Positions 1-11,838 of a DNA stretch of 64,000 bases are shown here, one piece after another. The notes below the pieces were generated by a model that was not told where the DNA came from, ran no database searches, and was given only the letters and a program-made list of their open reading frames with translations. Each line of letters begins with the position of its first letter. The stretch's first letter is position 1. A program made the translations under genes and the position numbers. Origin of the DNA: Peronospora farinosa (taxonomy: Eukaryota > Oomycota > Peronosporomycetes > Peronosporales > Peronosporaceae); assembly GCA_947646735.1 (NCBI GenBank), contig CANTFK010000663.1, positions 124,001-188,000 on the forward strand, written 5' to 3'.

Positions 1-261
1 AATACGTCTGGTGCTCGTTCTTCGAGTCACCACGACCTTTGACCTGGAAGAAGGTGTCGTTGCTATCTCAGCTAACGCACTCCTTCCAACCGCACCAGGC
101 TCTTGGCTCTGTGTCGGTTCTTGGGGCGCTTGACTTCCTGTCAGCCCACCATTAACTGCCACAGGCTCTCGGCTCTGTGCAGGACCATTGGACGCATGAC
201 TACCTGTCATCGTTCCATTCACTACACCAGTCTCCGCGAGCTAGGTAGAAATTTGTGCCAT
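1..261 (-). pseudogene. Gypsy-like gag N-terminus, cut by window edge
   Basis: The minus strand holds an ATG at 261 followed by an open frame to base 1, interrupted only by a TAG at 241-243. The peptide has two related Ser/Gln/Pro-rich units (TGSHASNGPAQSREP, then TGSQAPQEPTQSQEP) and ends in a basic stretch. It lies just inside the LTR-like segment 291-1201 on the same strand, where the gag of a minus-oriented LTR retrotransposon should start. The assignment as gag rests on this position and on resemblance to N-termini of oomycete Ty3/gypsy gag proteins. The element continues beyond the left edge, so its completeness is unknown. Confidence 0.5.
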
Positions 262-290
262 CGGACTTTCTGTCAGGATACTTCCAGAAC

Positions 291-1201
291 TGCAATAGTA
301 ATAGCGGTCATAAATGGTTACTATCGATCGTAATCGCGATCGTATCTCAGCCGATCCGATCGACATGGATACAAAATACGATCGGATCAACATGAGTATT
401 CGATCGGATCGACATGAGTACAAATACGATCGAGCCAACATGGATACAAATACAATTGGATCGACATGGATACAAGTACGATCAGACCGACATGGGTAGA
501 AATACGATCAAATTGACATCGTAACCAAGAGTGATATCGTGGCTGCATTAGGGTAAGTCACACATATCGAGACCTGATTTTTTTGAAAGGACGACACGTT
601 GCAATAGATCCTAGGCAACATACAGGCATAATTATAAGATTGGTTAACATTCAACAGAGCTTCATTTACTTCCAACTACGCACGCAGACTTCTCATCCGT
701 GTGGGATATGTTGGCCTCAAACAAACAAGAGATTTTTCGACCCTACGGACAAATAATATCCTTGAATGTTTTGGACAAGGAACACAAGATGTATCACGAG
801 CAAAGTTCGCCTGCGATTGAACGCAGTATTACGTAAAGGACAAGGTACAAGATTGTGAGACAGCTCAAGTGGTCAGAAGGTCAAGTGGGTCAAGTATTTA
901 CATTTTAGGACAAGGCGATCTCAAGAGAGATCAGGGCGACCATTATATAGAGTACCTCAAGTAATCCTTGATCGCGTAAAGATTTCCGCGCGATCGAACC
1001 CCCAACCAATTCCAACCACGGTCAAGTTCAGCATAAACTCAAGTCCAAAGAGAAGAGTGCTACGCGCCCAACTGACGGGTTCACAAGGTGAAGAAGGAAT
1101 ATATTTACACGGAAACGGAATACCCCCTCCGGTAGTCGGTTGTCTGGACGCCAGTGTAGAATCGTGATCACATCAGAAATTTTGTGAACCCCGCTCCACC
1201 A
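291..1201 (-). repeat. LTR copy A of a gypsy-like family
   Basis: On the minus strand this segment begins TGGTGGAGCGGGG at 1201. It aligns by eye through most of its length with the solo LTR at 10995-11838; shared blocks include the CACTGG..CCAGACAACCGAC region near 1135-1170 and the AAGTGGTCAGAAG block near 865-885. The 3' end is less sure; a TG on the plus strand at 291 fits TG..CA LTR ends and puts the gag ATG 30 bp downstream. It holds the 26-bp tandem repeat at 345-520. Confidence 0.6.
345..520. repeat. 26-bp tandem repeat (CGATCGGATCGACATG... unit)
   Basis: About six imperfect copies of a 26-bp unit of the form CGATCGGATCGACATGRRTA followed by CAAATA occur head to tail. The array sits inside LTR copy A, toward its 3' end in LTR orientation, where the other two copies of the LTR family carry different tandem repeats. 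Confidence 0.8.
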
Positions 1202-1864
1202 GCGTTTGGAGCATCACCACCGCTTCCAGTGAAACTGCTTGGAGTACTAACCGCTGTGAGCAGAATATCGCTAGCTCGCATGAGCAATTAGTAATATTCA
1301 TCGGCTAAGTCGAGCGCACTGTACATGATACATTCAACCATATAGCTTTAAAGAACATCCTTTCTAGGATTCGGTGTCTATGCAGATATAGTTGCTGCAT
1401 TGATCTTATTATAAGCATGAACAGTACGCCACTAACCGTTGGGTTTTTAGACACAAAAATTAGGTGTCAAGTGCGGAGATTTACTCTCACGCACCATAAC
1501 CGCCGCGTGTTTTGCACGGAAGAGCTCGTCGATGACGTCACACTGTTTTTTGGTGTGTCGGGATAAAGGCCCGTTACCGTCTTACACTAAAAGGGCGTTG
1601 AGGAAGCGCTCTTAATTACTCGTAAATGTGACTCTGTTTCATTTTTGTTTTAGTTTTAACTCGCAGTAAGTATGAATATGTTCCCTAGCTCATGGGAACC
1701 ACTCAAATATTGAAGTCAATTTATTATTGGCTAATTATTGGGTCTGGCACCCCAATAATAAACCAATAATAAAATGACGCGCAGTATCCGCTAATCGGAT
1801 ACTGCCTATGCCTACTTATGTAATTATGTATCGTTCCTATAACTACTTATGTAATAGGTTGCCC
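1202..1864. other. TE-rich spacer without a recognisable gene
   Basis: This stretch separates LTR copy A from the broken RT end of the next gypsy remnant. It contains short AT-rich repeats (two AATAATAAACC units near 1755-1780) and a short inverted repeat around 1785-1803 (CAGTATCCG..CGGATACTG). No convincing reading frame is present. Confidence 0.5.
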
Positions 1865-2629
1865 CATTACATTTGGCATAAGCCACTTCCGTGTTACGCA
1901 GTATTTGGTTCCAGGAACCAAGTCAATCTCATGACGTACACCCCTATCAGGAGGTGCAACAGACGGTGGATCATGGCACACCACGTCCTACAATTCCTTA
2001 ACTAAAGGATAGTAGGGGTCTGAAACATTTTTAAAGATAGAGGAAATACTACGCTCACTACATGCCGCCTCCATGTCCCCAAGGGTTGCCTCATCGAAAA
2101 GCGAGGATGAGTTTAACTCGAAGTTAGGTCGAATGACCACCATATCAGATACATTCCCAGCCTTCCAGCCTCTATGGAAGTCATTTTTAGGCATTTTGTC
2201 TAGCCCTAAAAGGGAGATGGGAGGGTCTCAAGGCCAACCTCTTCATCAACACCACCTGTCACTCCATTGACATGGGTATACAGCTAATCGCTAATCGCTG
2301 GCATCACTTCGTGATAATACATACGCCTTACGTCTCGCAGCAGCCATTTGGCAAAGCTGACGTCTCACTGAAGAGACCGCTGTTATTGAATTACTCGGAA
2401 TTGTGTCATCCCTAATGTCGCAGAATTCTCGACCTTATTTTGCTCTATCCGAGAGCCGATGTCATTACCGACATCCAGTGAGTCACTATCGCAGGTAATA
2501 TTACTAACAAGGTCATTGATTTTGACTTGCTCTATACGAGAGCCGATGTTACTAACGACATCTAGTGAGTCGCTCTCATGGCCAAAATCACTACTAAGGT
2601 CTTTGACCTTAACTTGCTTTATACGACGG
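1865..2629 (-). pseudogene. Gypsy pol remnant: linker repeats and start of reverse transcriptase
   Basis: Read on the minus strand, 2685-2400 encodes tandem peptide units of about 29 residues (RIEQVKINDL ... SDSLDVGNDIGS). From about 2194 an acidic linker leads to DPYYPLVKEL and, after one stop, to a stretch containing PPDRGVRHEIDLVPGTKY at about 1900-1960. That motif is the conserved N-terminus of Ty3/gypsy reverse transcriptase. Similarity stops near 1865, so the RT core, RNase H and integrase are missing. The same element continues on the far side of the inserted LTR, at 4148-4745. Confidence 0.75.
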
Positions 2630-4147
2630 TGTGGAGAAGTGCCAGGAGAATCGGGCCCCTGAGGACATCGTAATAAAGGGCACATAAATCCATGTCACTC
2701 CCTTGAGGGAATGACTATGATTGCGTTCCGCAAGGTCTCAAGGTTCACCAGAGACAGGGGTACCAGTTATCGGGGACAGGGCTTCCAGTTACCGGGGACA
2801 GGGTTACCAGCTACCGGGGACAGGGGTACCGAAGGTCAGGGTCCTGAAGTCACTTGGAGAAGTTCCAGGTTGCCCTACAGTGCAGAGCTGGCACAATTCC
2901 AAGATCCCGAAGGTCCAGTGCCTCGAGGGCAGTCCACGTTCCCAAGGTGGACCAGGACTTCAGGTGGACCATGATCCAAGGTGGACCACAACTCAAGGTG
3001 GACCAGGCTCCAAGGTTGTCCCGGCAGCCCAGGTGTCCAAGGTGACCCAGGTGACCAAGTGACCCAGGCCCCAAGGTTGTCCCGGCACCCCAGGTGTCCA
3101 AGGTGACCTAGGTGACCCAGGTGACCAGATGACCCAGGAGACCAGGTAGCCCAAGGTGACCAAGTGGACCAGGTGACCCAAGATGACCCAAGATGACTCA
3201 GATGACCAGGTGACCCAGGTGACCAAGTAGACCAGGTGGCCCAGGGTTACCAGGTGGCATAGGTGGCATAGGTGACCTAGGTGGCCCAGGTGACCAGGTG
3301 GCCCAGGTGACCGATTGACCCCACTTGACCTGTTGACAGGTGACCGGTTGACTTAAGGTGACTAGTTAACCCTAGGTGACCGGATGACCCCAGGTGACTG
3401 GATGACCCCAGGTGACCGGTTGACCCAATGTCACACGGTACCCCAGGTTGCCAGGTGATCCAAGGTTTTTAAAAGGTACAAGGCTTCCCTAAAGTGAAGA
3501 GCCGGTACAAGTCCCATGTCCTAAAAGAGCCAGTTGTTCATTCACAAGTTGACACGTGGTACCATCCATAGTGAAGTGTTAGGGTTTGGCAAGAAAAGCA
3601 TACAGAGAACAAGATAAATAAACACACTCGAATTTGCATTACACGTGGCAGCTTTAAGCGCCCCTTCCAAGCTTCTCTGTCACCCCACCTCTTCCGGGCG
3701 GGATACCCTTTGGCCCCCCCGACGTCAGCAGGTGTTAGACGGCTCAAGATACGTAAGTTGAACCTCAGGTTAGCTGGCCTGAGGTGTCAAGTAAGTGTCA
3801 AGACTCTACGACCCGCTACAGGAAGCGGTTTCCTTACGAGGAAGAACACAAAGGGGTCCAAGGACCAAGAACAGTCAGCCACCAAAGGGGTACATAGTAC
3901 CAGGTGCATCGCTCTCGATTCAGTCGATCGAGCACAAGAAACCCGGTCCCGAGCGAAGCATATCCACTCGGGGACCACCATACAAGGACCAAGTCTTTTA
4001 GTCTTCTGCGTTAACCGAGGAGCAAGACCATCCAAGCCGACGGATACACAAGGTGAGACCCAAGGTTAACACGACACGGTATCGGGGTATTCCCTAAGTA
4101 AGTCGTGTTTGTGGATCTCTTACGTTGTTTGAAAATCCACTCCACCA
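2630..4147 (-). repeat. Solo LTR copy B, enlarged by a minisatellite, inserted in the gypsy linker
   Basis: On the minus strand it starts TGGTGGAGTGGATTTTC at 4147 and ends CTTCTCCACA at 2630, like the solo LTR at 10995-11838 (TGTGGTGGAGTGGG ... CTTCTCCACA). Internal shared blocks include CTCACCTTGTGTA near 4055 and GGCCAAAG..ATCCC..CCCGGAAGAG near 3690-3720. Its flanks are two halves of the same gypsy linker repeat (DSLDVGNHIG before it, RIKQVKVKDL after it), so the LTR interrupted an older element. A clean target duplication could not be read, so it is diverged or the edges are off by a few bases. Confidence 0.65.
2740..3470. repeat. Degenerate GGTGACCCA-type minisatellite
   Basis: A roughly 730-bp stretch is built of short imperfect units: first a CAGTTACCGGGGACAGGG unit (2765-2830), then many 8-10-bp units of the form CCAGGTGAC, GGTGGCCCA and GGTGACCGG. 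It is strongly strand-asymmetric and low in complexity. It lies within LTR copy B. The open frames through it (Gly-, Asp-, Pro- and Thr-rich) are by-products of the repeat. Confidence 0.8.
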
Positions 4148-4745
4148 GAAAAGCCGATGTGATTACCTACATCCAGCGAGTCTCTATTATAGCCAACATC
4201 ACTCGGTGGACATATACGTGCCACTCCACGCGCATCACTCGGGTTTACCCCTTGATGACTTGGCTTTAGGCCAACAATGCTTTCAGCATTCAGTGACTCA
4301 TTGTCACTACGAGTATCACTCGACGAAGTACGTGCCGTCTCACTTTGTGTCAAAGAGCATTGCTCGACACTACTATCGTTTGTATTGGAGTATAATACAG
4401 GAGGCTATTGATATTGTAGTCTATTACGGTAACTTAGACACGAAAATATCTATATCTAGCATACTGACTGCTTCGGTCGGTGGCTCGCGCCAATAACGCT
4501 CTTGTTTCCTAGGGAAGTTGAGTAAGTGACTCTCCAAAGATTCATTAGGATCATCGCCTACGATCTTTGATCTCCAAGCGATACATGGATCATAGCATTT
4601 CAGCCAAGCCATATCGATAATGAGATCATATCCCGAGTCCAAATGTGGGACCTGACATCTTTCCATATATCGAAGTCCAATAACTTCACAACAAAATTCA
4701 ACGGAACCTTATAAATGGTTACGGAACTGTTCTTCCAGCGTTGCT
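4148..4745 (-). pseudogene. Gypsy pol remnant: aspartic protease and linker
   Basis: On the minus strand 4745-4680 reads VTIYKVPLNFVVKLLDFD. After a frame change, 4640-4530 reads LDSGYDLIIDMAWLKCYDP, the C-terminal part of a Ty3/gypsy retropepsin (family pattern Y-D-h-I-L-G-M-x-W-L). Downstream, 4353-4148 encodes a Ser/Thr-rich linker ending DSLDVGNHIG, which joins to the linker repeats at 2400-2629 across the inserted LTR. Frameshifts and stops show it is inactive. The catalytic D-T/S-G end was not identified. Confidence 0.7.
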
Positions 4746-6667
4746 ATAAACGCGTTAGGGCTATTAGGCGTGCTATTTACACTTCAGGGCGTTGTGTTAA
4801 AATTTTGGTCGAGATTTTAGACCCCAATTAACGCTAATAGTATTTCCAGCGCGAGTCGTTGTGCCTGAGAGAAGTGAGCAAGACTCTCTATCTCACAAAA
4901 AGTTTAGTCGTTATGACTGCAAGTGCCACCAAGTGTAGCGTTACGCTTTTTAACTTTCCAACATAGATGGAACGAAATATCGGACTATATTCTAGAGATA
5001 AGGACTCCTGCCTGCTATGTAGCTAGACCCTTTTCTAGAAAACTGACTTATTGAAAGGGGTCCGCACTGGGGCCGCCAGGACGGCAGTCTTTCGTTTTTA
5101 CCTTTTTCTTTTGAGGAGGTGGTAGACATAGCGTTGAGTGCCGATTTCAGCTTCAAAGCATCTTGTTACGTTATAAGGGGGCATAAATTGAGCTCATGTA
5201 AGAAGGCCGAGTCATGGACCTTAGCTGTGCTGACGAAGAAGCTGAGCTTCAAGCTGCTGAGCGACAACGTAACTTCCGTAGATTTCTGATGTGCGTAAGC
5301 ATGAGGCACCTCTGCTCTAGCTTTCCGTTTTAAAAGGAATGCCAGCATCGGTCAGACCAAAATCGCGTTTCAAGCCGTAAATTAGCCTTGAGGAGAAATC
5401 GTCAGCTCCCAGAGGTACGGGCGCCCTACAGGAATTGAACCAAGCTCTATACAACCTCTAGAAGGTAGAGGTGAAAATGGCTTAGCCCTAGGCGGGTTCG
5501 TGGAAGCTTCTACGAAGCGAGAGTACAATATAGGCTTGTTGATTGTGTCGGAAACCGTTAAGGGATCGATAAGCCATGGTTAACTTTAATTGACTAGATG
5601 ATTGGAAAGTTGTGTCCGACGTCGTTCCTCATAAGGGGTCAGAGATATGCTGAGGTGGTAAAAGCGCAAGAGGGCGATTATATCACGGTCCGTCTCGCGA
5701 TTGGGGCTCGTGTCACCGCATGAAGTGGCTGTGCCAGTGCGCTACATTCTGGTGTCCGATGAAGAGCCAAAGTCTCGTCCACTTATTTAAGCATTTAAAT
5801 TCTCGAGGGGAAAGAGAAAGAAAATATCCTTCTCTTGATTCGAGAAGTTGAAATGACGACAAGCACCATTATGCTCAGGTCTAAGCAACAACGGGTTGGC
5901 ATGGCCTTTTGTTAAGCGCGGCGGCAGGGCCAGAAAGTGGGCACTTATGTGTGATACATCTGTAGACGCTGCGTTTATATCTCACATGGGACGCTTAAAG
6001 GACAGATGTCTCGTGTGTTCGCAATGCCTTGCGATATTGTGTGCTCTTTACCCTTTTGAAATCCTGTAAGTATCATATACTTAACGGACTCGTGTAACGT
6101 ATAGCCCGTTACACAGCTTCCTAAAATGTACACCCGTTTCCTTGACTTTACATACACATACATCGTCAATAATGGTACTTATGAGGTATCAAGATTTCAT
6201 TGATTCGTATGGTAAATCTTAAAAGATTTAATGGTGACTTCATAAATGCGAAGATGCAGATGTATGCCCATTTTTCCGATTTTCTAAGGTCGCATTGAGC
6301 TACAGCAAGTGCTTAATCACCGCAATTTCCTTCACCGAAATAATCCGTTACGGACATATGTAAAGGAAGTAAGATGGTTGACAGCTGATCAATAAAGAGA
6401 ATCTTTTGTAGTGGATAAGTGTTGCTTATTGCCAGTAAAATATGCACTTATTTTATTAACCTCTTGTTACTTTAAAAAAACTGGCAAGTTTGTTAACAGA
6501 GCTCTAGTTCACCACAGCTCCCACATTTTCTTTTCTTAATGCTCACATGTTCAAATTCAATAAGTCTCGATTTGTGCTGTTTTGTAGGGGTTACGGAAAC
6601 CAGGGACGACCACGGGTGTTTGTGCATATATTTGGTGCTCTCATTTTTAGCGAAGAATGCATGTAAC
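4746..6667. other. Decayed TE sequence, probable upstream part of the gypsy remnant
   Basis: If the protease at 4148-4745 belongs to a full element, its gag should lie here on the minus strand. Only short frames remain (for example 5166-5348 and 5975-6169), none with a diagnostic zinc knuckle. I see no host gene in this stretch. Confidence 0.35.
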
Positions 6668-6850
6668 TGTTGGAATATTGTTGAACAGTCGCGGAGCTGG
6701 CCGACTCCTGGGAGCAGTCGCGTGGCAGTTTTACTGCCGGGTAAATATAGGCAACATTCGTTTAAAAATAACACGAAGTAAGACCTAATGCGAGTTGCTA
6801 TGATCAGAGATATATATTTTACTTACTCTTTGTTTTTTTCCTTAGGCACA
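6668..6850 (+). repeat. 5' LTR of the copia element
   Basis: It begins TGTTGGAATATTG and ends near GGCACA. It shares long blocks with the 3' LTR: GTCGCGGAGCTGGCCGACTC, ACTGCCGGGT, AACACGAAGTAAGA and TGATCAGA followed by a TATATATTT..ACTTACTC block that could serve as its TATA region. The two copies differ at many sites, so the insertion is not recent. The exact 3' boundary is uncertain by a few bases. Confidence 0.8.
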
Positions 6851-6967
6851 ACCGGTTCAATAAGTATTTTAAACGACCTGGTAATCCCCTCTTCGGCGAG
6901 GGTCTACACATCCCTGACCGATCGGAGGAGTCGATCGCGAAAGGAGCGACGCTTACCACTGTTTACC

Positions 6968-8110
6968 ATGGAGCGCGTGTTCGCAACACTCACGCGGTTG
7001 GAGACGCGTGTGGACACTATGATAGAGCTAATGTAAGCGTGTCAAACGGTTCGTCTGTCTCGCCACGCATGCAACATGCGCAGCCTGAGCGACGAGCGGA
7101 TGGGCGCAACGTGGCGCAAGCCGCTTTCGAGGAAAGCGAATTTCGTCGCTTAATTGATTGTGACAGTGCGCTAGAGCGCACGCCAATGAAAATCGTCGAA
7201 TTGTTCGGAATGGTACTGTTTGGAGCTGGGAGTTTCCGGCGCGCCGAAGCACAGGAGCGGGTTAATCAAGGTGCGGCGGAGGCACAAGCCGTGTTGCAAG
7301 CACAGGCACAAGCGGAAGCTCAAGCGCAAGCAGCGTATCAAACTCGGGCGCATCATCAACGAGCACCGCCCCCAACGCCGTACGCAGTCCCTGGCTGTTT
7401 GCTGGGTCTTTTTGGGCACTGTGTGCTTGCCGTTCTAGACTCAAAGTTGATAAACGAAAAGTTTAGTGAAGTGGAGCAATACAAAGGACTAAGAAGTGAA
7501 TTTTGCCAGTAGGCGATACTATTCCATAAGGCCATTGAGATGGCTGAGCTCGGGTGCGGATACCAGTGGACTGAATGAGTTAAGGCGAACAAGCTCCAGC
7601 AGTATTTGGAAGGAACGGACTTGCAGTATTATTAAGCCTACATTGTAGAATGGTAATGTGTAATTAAAGTATCGCATACCTGCTCGAGAAGCTGTGGCTT
7701 TCCTTCAAGGTGAACATCCATCACCAAGCTGTGCACCTGTACGAAGCAAAACAGATGATCTCGCGATCGTGGACCGAGAACCTATCATATTTCTCGGCGC
7801 TCATGCATTCGAGTGAGATCAGCAAAACTTGTACTTAAAAGCGTAGTGGAGTACGCTGTGCTACATATGGAGGTTGCGATCATGGGACGATATGATCCAG
7901 GTCGCACTGACTATCTTCACCATGCACAAGAACTCGTGGCATGGGTGCAATAGATCGAGGATGACGAACGCCCGATAAGGAATCACGTAAATGGCTTCGT
8001 AAATGCAGTAGGTGAAACGAGAAAATAATTTACGTGTGAAAAACCCGGCCACATAGCCAGAAAGTGCAAAGCCAAAAAAAGAAAGACAGCGTCAGTGTCG
8101 GTGAAAGGAA
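6968..8110 (+). pseudogene. Copia gag remnant with broken zinc knuckle
   Basis: An ATG at 6968 opens MERVFATLTRLETRVDTM, and the frame then degenerates. The region 7039-7512 encodes an Ala/Gln-rich stretch followed by LINEKFSEVEQYKGLRSEF. Pieces of the gag core appear around 7690-7960 in shifting frames. At 8036-8075 the sequence encodes C-E-K-P-G-H-I-A-R-K-C, the end of a CCHC zinc knuckle, but the codon where the first Cys should be is TAA. It cannot give an intact capsid protein. Confidence 0.75.
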
Positions 8111-10994
8111 TTGCTGGCAATTCGGAGCGCATGGGGATGTTGTGAACTTAGATCACTGGATCGTGGCACAGCGGTCCAAGTAGACAGTTGGTTTGCGACG
8201 TCTCGATTCTGGAACACGTCGTGGACTGTGAGGAGACCAAGTGGCTACTCCTTCCAAACTGCGAACGGCTTAAAATTACAAAAAGGATACTGGGACGCTA
8301 GATGGTATTGCTGAAGGGAAGGAGTTTGAGCTTAAGCTGAGCAACATGTATTTTGCGCCGCTTCTATCGCGTACGTTTGTATCGTTTGGGATGTTGTCTA
8401 AGCCAGTATGCCGCATTGAATCGCGTCATGGAGGTATGGTTTTTGAAAAGGGCTCACCGTCACAAGTGTTATTTCATCTGAAATTTTAGGCAAGCTTGCT
8501 GGCGGCAAAAATTCGCTCTCCTCGGCTACAAAACAAACAAGTTCAGAGATAGTGATGGGTGCAGTCGTCGGACAACCACTTGTATCGGAATTTCAATAAG
8601 GCACCCTGGTGTATTTTTACGGTTGATTTGGCCACTTGTCGTTCGATACCATCGCGCGTATGGCTCACGATGCCGATTCATACGCTCGATGGTATCGAGC
8701 GGCAAGTGGCGGGAATCCATCTCACTGACCTTAGGCGTGTGAATTGTCAAATTTGCGCCGAAGGAAAAGCCACCAAGTCGCGCCATCCACATCGAGATTC
8801 AGGAAATAATTCGCCAATCGACCGCGTAGGCGGCGTAATTTGCAGTAATATAAAAGATCCCATCCCGCTGCTCGGTCGACTAAGCAATCGCTATATGGTC
8901 AACTTCGTAAACTACACGAAAAGTTACGTGCATGTGTTTGCGGGGAAAACGAAAGATCAAGCTGCGAAAATGTCTGATCACTTTATCGTATATTTGAGAA
9001 GCGCTTCGACTTCGCGTGCTTTTACTCCGCACTGATGGTGGAGGTAAATATGCTAATGTGGAATTGCTCTGTAATCGACAAGGAGTAGCTCGTCAGGTGC
9101 ATAAATCTGCAAATCGATCCAGCAACGGAAAAGCTGAGCGTATGCACCGAACTATAATGAACACGGTTACATGCATGATCTTTGGCTCAGGAATTGCTCT
9201 CACATTTTGGAGAGATGCAGCTGACTACGCCACGTACATCTTGAAATGCAGACCAACGCGTGCAAACGCGAGCATAGCGTCACCCCTCGAGATTTTACTG
9301 GCCAAGTTCCAGACCTGAACAACATCGGAGTATTCGGGTCACCATGCATGTTTTTTACGATACGAAAAAGAATAATTTTGAGGGACACGCGGTTCGAGGG
9401 TATATCATTGGGAAGAATAATGAAACTAAAGGTTACTAGTTTTTACTATCCATATATCAAAAGTTGACGGCGACGCGCCACATCAGCGCAATCGAGACGC
9501 TAGGAACTGCTGCTAACGAGCAGATTCGACAGGCGCTCAAAAAGTTAGGCGACGACGAACTGCAGAGAACAGAAAACGGTCATTCTACTAGTGTAGCAGG
9601 CGGTAGAAAGCTCATGACAGCAGTGCAGTTTCTAAAGACGGCTTGCGAAGTGCGCGAAATACAAAGAAAACTGCAGAGGGCTCCAAGCTTAGACGATCTA
9701 TGCGCAAGAAGAAGAAGTCGCGTCTACAAATTGAGGCAGACGATGATGAAGAGAAAGTTTTGTCGCCTGAAGCAGGGCCTCATCTGATGGTGGTAACAGT
9801 GGTCGAAAGATTTGCGAATACATTAATTGCACCAGAAGTTAAATACGGGCCTGAACCTAAGATTTATAAGGAGGCTCGGCGTGACCCTCACAATGACCTC
9901 TGGGAGCAGGCAGAAGTCAAAGAACTGCGGTCGCTGGAAGCAAATGAGACGTGGATTCTGATCAAGTGTGAGCCTGGTGCCAAGCGACTTCACACTAAGT
10001 GGGTATACAAGAAAGAACGACGTGGTGAAGGTGAAGCTGAAACGCTCAAAGCGCGTCGTTTTGCGTGTGGTATTAAGCAACTACTTGGGATTGTTCTTGT
10101 CCTCACTTTAGCTGCGGTGATGGAGATAGGAATCATCAGAATTTTTTTAATTCTTTCGATGATTTGTAATGTGCGCGCTAGGCACGGACACGTACATCAA
10201 AGCGATGACCGAAGAAGAGTATGACATTCTACTATATGTCCCCAACGGCATGAAGGTACCGTAGAGTTTTTGCAAAAGCTGGGCGTGTCAACCGTGAAGA
10301 ACCTTTCGTTGCGTCTTAAGCTAGGCTTGTATGGGCTAAAACAGGCTGGTCGCCTTTGGCACCAACTGCTCAGAAAGACACTCCTCGAGCTAAGTTTTGT
10401 GCAATGTATCACGGATACTTGTATATTTTACAGGTAATACGACAATGATTGGAACATACTTCGACGAGTTTTTGGTGGCCGCGACAACCACAGGTCGCGT
10501 GGATGCATTCTTTGATGACATGCAGATGCTAGAGTTGAAAGACCTGAGGGAGGCGGCCAAGTTCCTTGGCATGAAAGTGGAGCCATACGAAGCAGGCTAC
10601 GCATTAAACCAGGAGAGTACGATTGCGTAGATGCTCACACGTGTCGGACTTGAAAATGCAAACGCGGTACGATCAACGATTGGAGATGAATAGCCAATTC
10701 AGTAAGGAGCAGTAGCTCTACCGGTAATATCGAGCAGCAAAGCTGGACTACCACGCATAAGAAAATTCTAGTCGTTGTTCGAAGGTCTACTCTGGGTATC
10801 CCGGTGCACGCGACCTGATATCGGCTTTGCGGTGCATAGGTCCACACGACAATGCCATGCACCGATGATACAAGACTGGAGATTGGCCAAACGAATTGTT
10901 TGGTATCTAATTGGCACTCGATCCGCTAAGTTACACCTACGCGTGGATGAAGGAGTCATGATCCAGTCCGCATAACCTGCTTTACGGACGCATA

Positions 10995-11838
10995 TGTGGT
11001 GGAGTGGGATTTGCAAAATTTCTGATGCGACTCCAACTCTCCACTGGCGCCCAGACAACCGACTATCGGAAAGGGTACTCCGTTTCCGTGCAATTTTCCT
11101 TCCTCACCTTGTGTACCCGTCTGTAGGGCGGGTAGCACTCTTCTCGGTGGACTTGAGCCGATGCTGAACTTAACCGTGTTTGGGATAGGTTGGGGGGTCG
11201 ACCGTGCGGAAATCTTCACGCGGTCGAGGGGTTCTTGTAGGTGCTTTATCCGAGTCACAATGATCTCTCTTGAGATTTCCTTGTCCAAAATTGTAGATAC
11301 TTGATCCACCTGATACACTTGATCTTCTGACCACTTGAGCCGTCTCGCGATCTGTACCTTGTCCTTTTCTTGTTATGCTGCGTCCAATCGCAAAGGAGTT
11401 GTGTGTTTTGAGAATTCTTGTAATCCCTGGCCAAACAATCCAGGGATATCACTTGTGTCTTAGCGTAGCAGATGCTTTTGAGTCGTCGGGGGGCCAAAGT
11501 TATCCCACCCGGAAGAGAAGCTTGCGTGTCTTAAAAGTAAAATTAAACTCTGTTTAATGTTAACCAATCACATACCAAAACCTACGATTCTGCCTATCTG
11601 TAGACTAGGATCTACTGCCACGTGTTGCCCTTTCGGAAATATCAGATCTCAATGTGTGGACCACATATATCGGATCGCGGTAGACGGATCGCGATGACGG
11701 ATCGCTATGGCAGATCGCGATCACGGATCGCTATGGCAGATCGCGATGACGGATCGCGGTCGATCTACAAAAATGTGGACCACATTTAATATTGGGCGAT
11801 CCACACTTTGCGAAATATTGCTCCTTCGCTTCTCCACA
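10995..11838 (+). repeat. Solo LTR (copy C) nested in the copia RNase H gene
   Basis: The 844-bp insert starts TGTGGTGGAG and ends CTTCTCCACA, so TGTGG/CCACA are inverted ends. It is flanked by the 4-bp direct repeat CATA (10991-10994 and 11839-11842). Reading across one CATA copy restores the copia RNase H motif FTDAYFAGDRKDR, which defines the insertion exactly. It is related in sequence to LTR copies A (291-1201) and B (2630-4147). No internal gag or pol is present, so it is a solo LTR left by LTR-LTR recombination or excision. Confidence 0.88.
11676..11764. repeat. GATC-rich tandem repeat inside solo LTR C
   Basis: About six imperfect 15-16-bp units of the form GGATCGCGATGAC or GGCAGATCGCGATCAC run head to tail. 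The array sits close to the 3' end of the LTR, the position that carries a 26-bp repeat in copy A and the GGTGACC minisatellite in copy B. Confidence 0.75.

Noticed and set aside
345..520. 26-bp direct repeats, possible CRISPR or origin iterons
   Set aside because: The units abut without spacers and lie inside an LTR.
2721..3062. Gly/Pro/Asp-rich frame suggesting a collagen-like protein
   Set aside because: It is the translation of the GGTGACC minisatellite; similar open frames occur on both strands, with no gene context.
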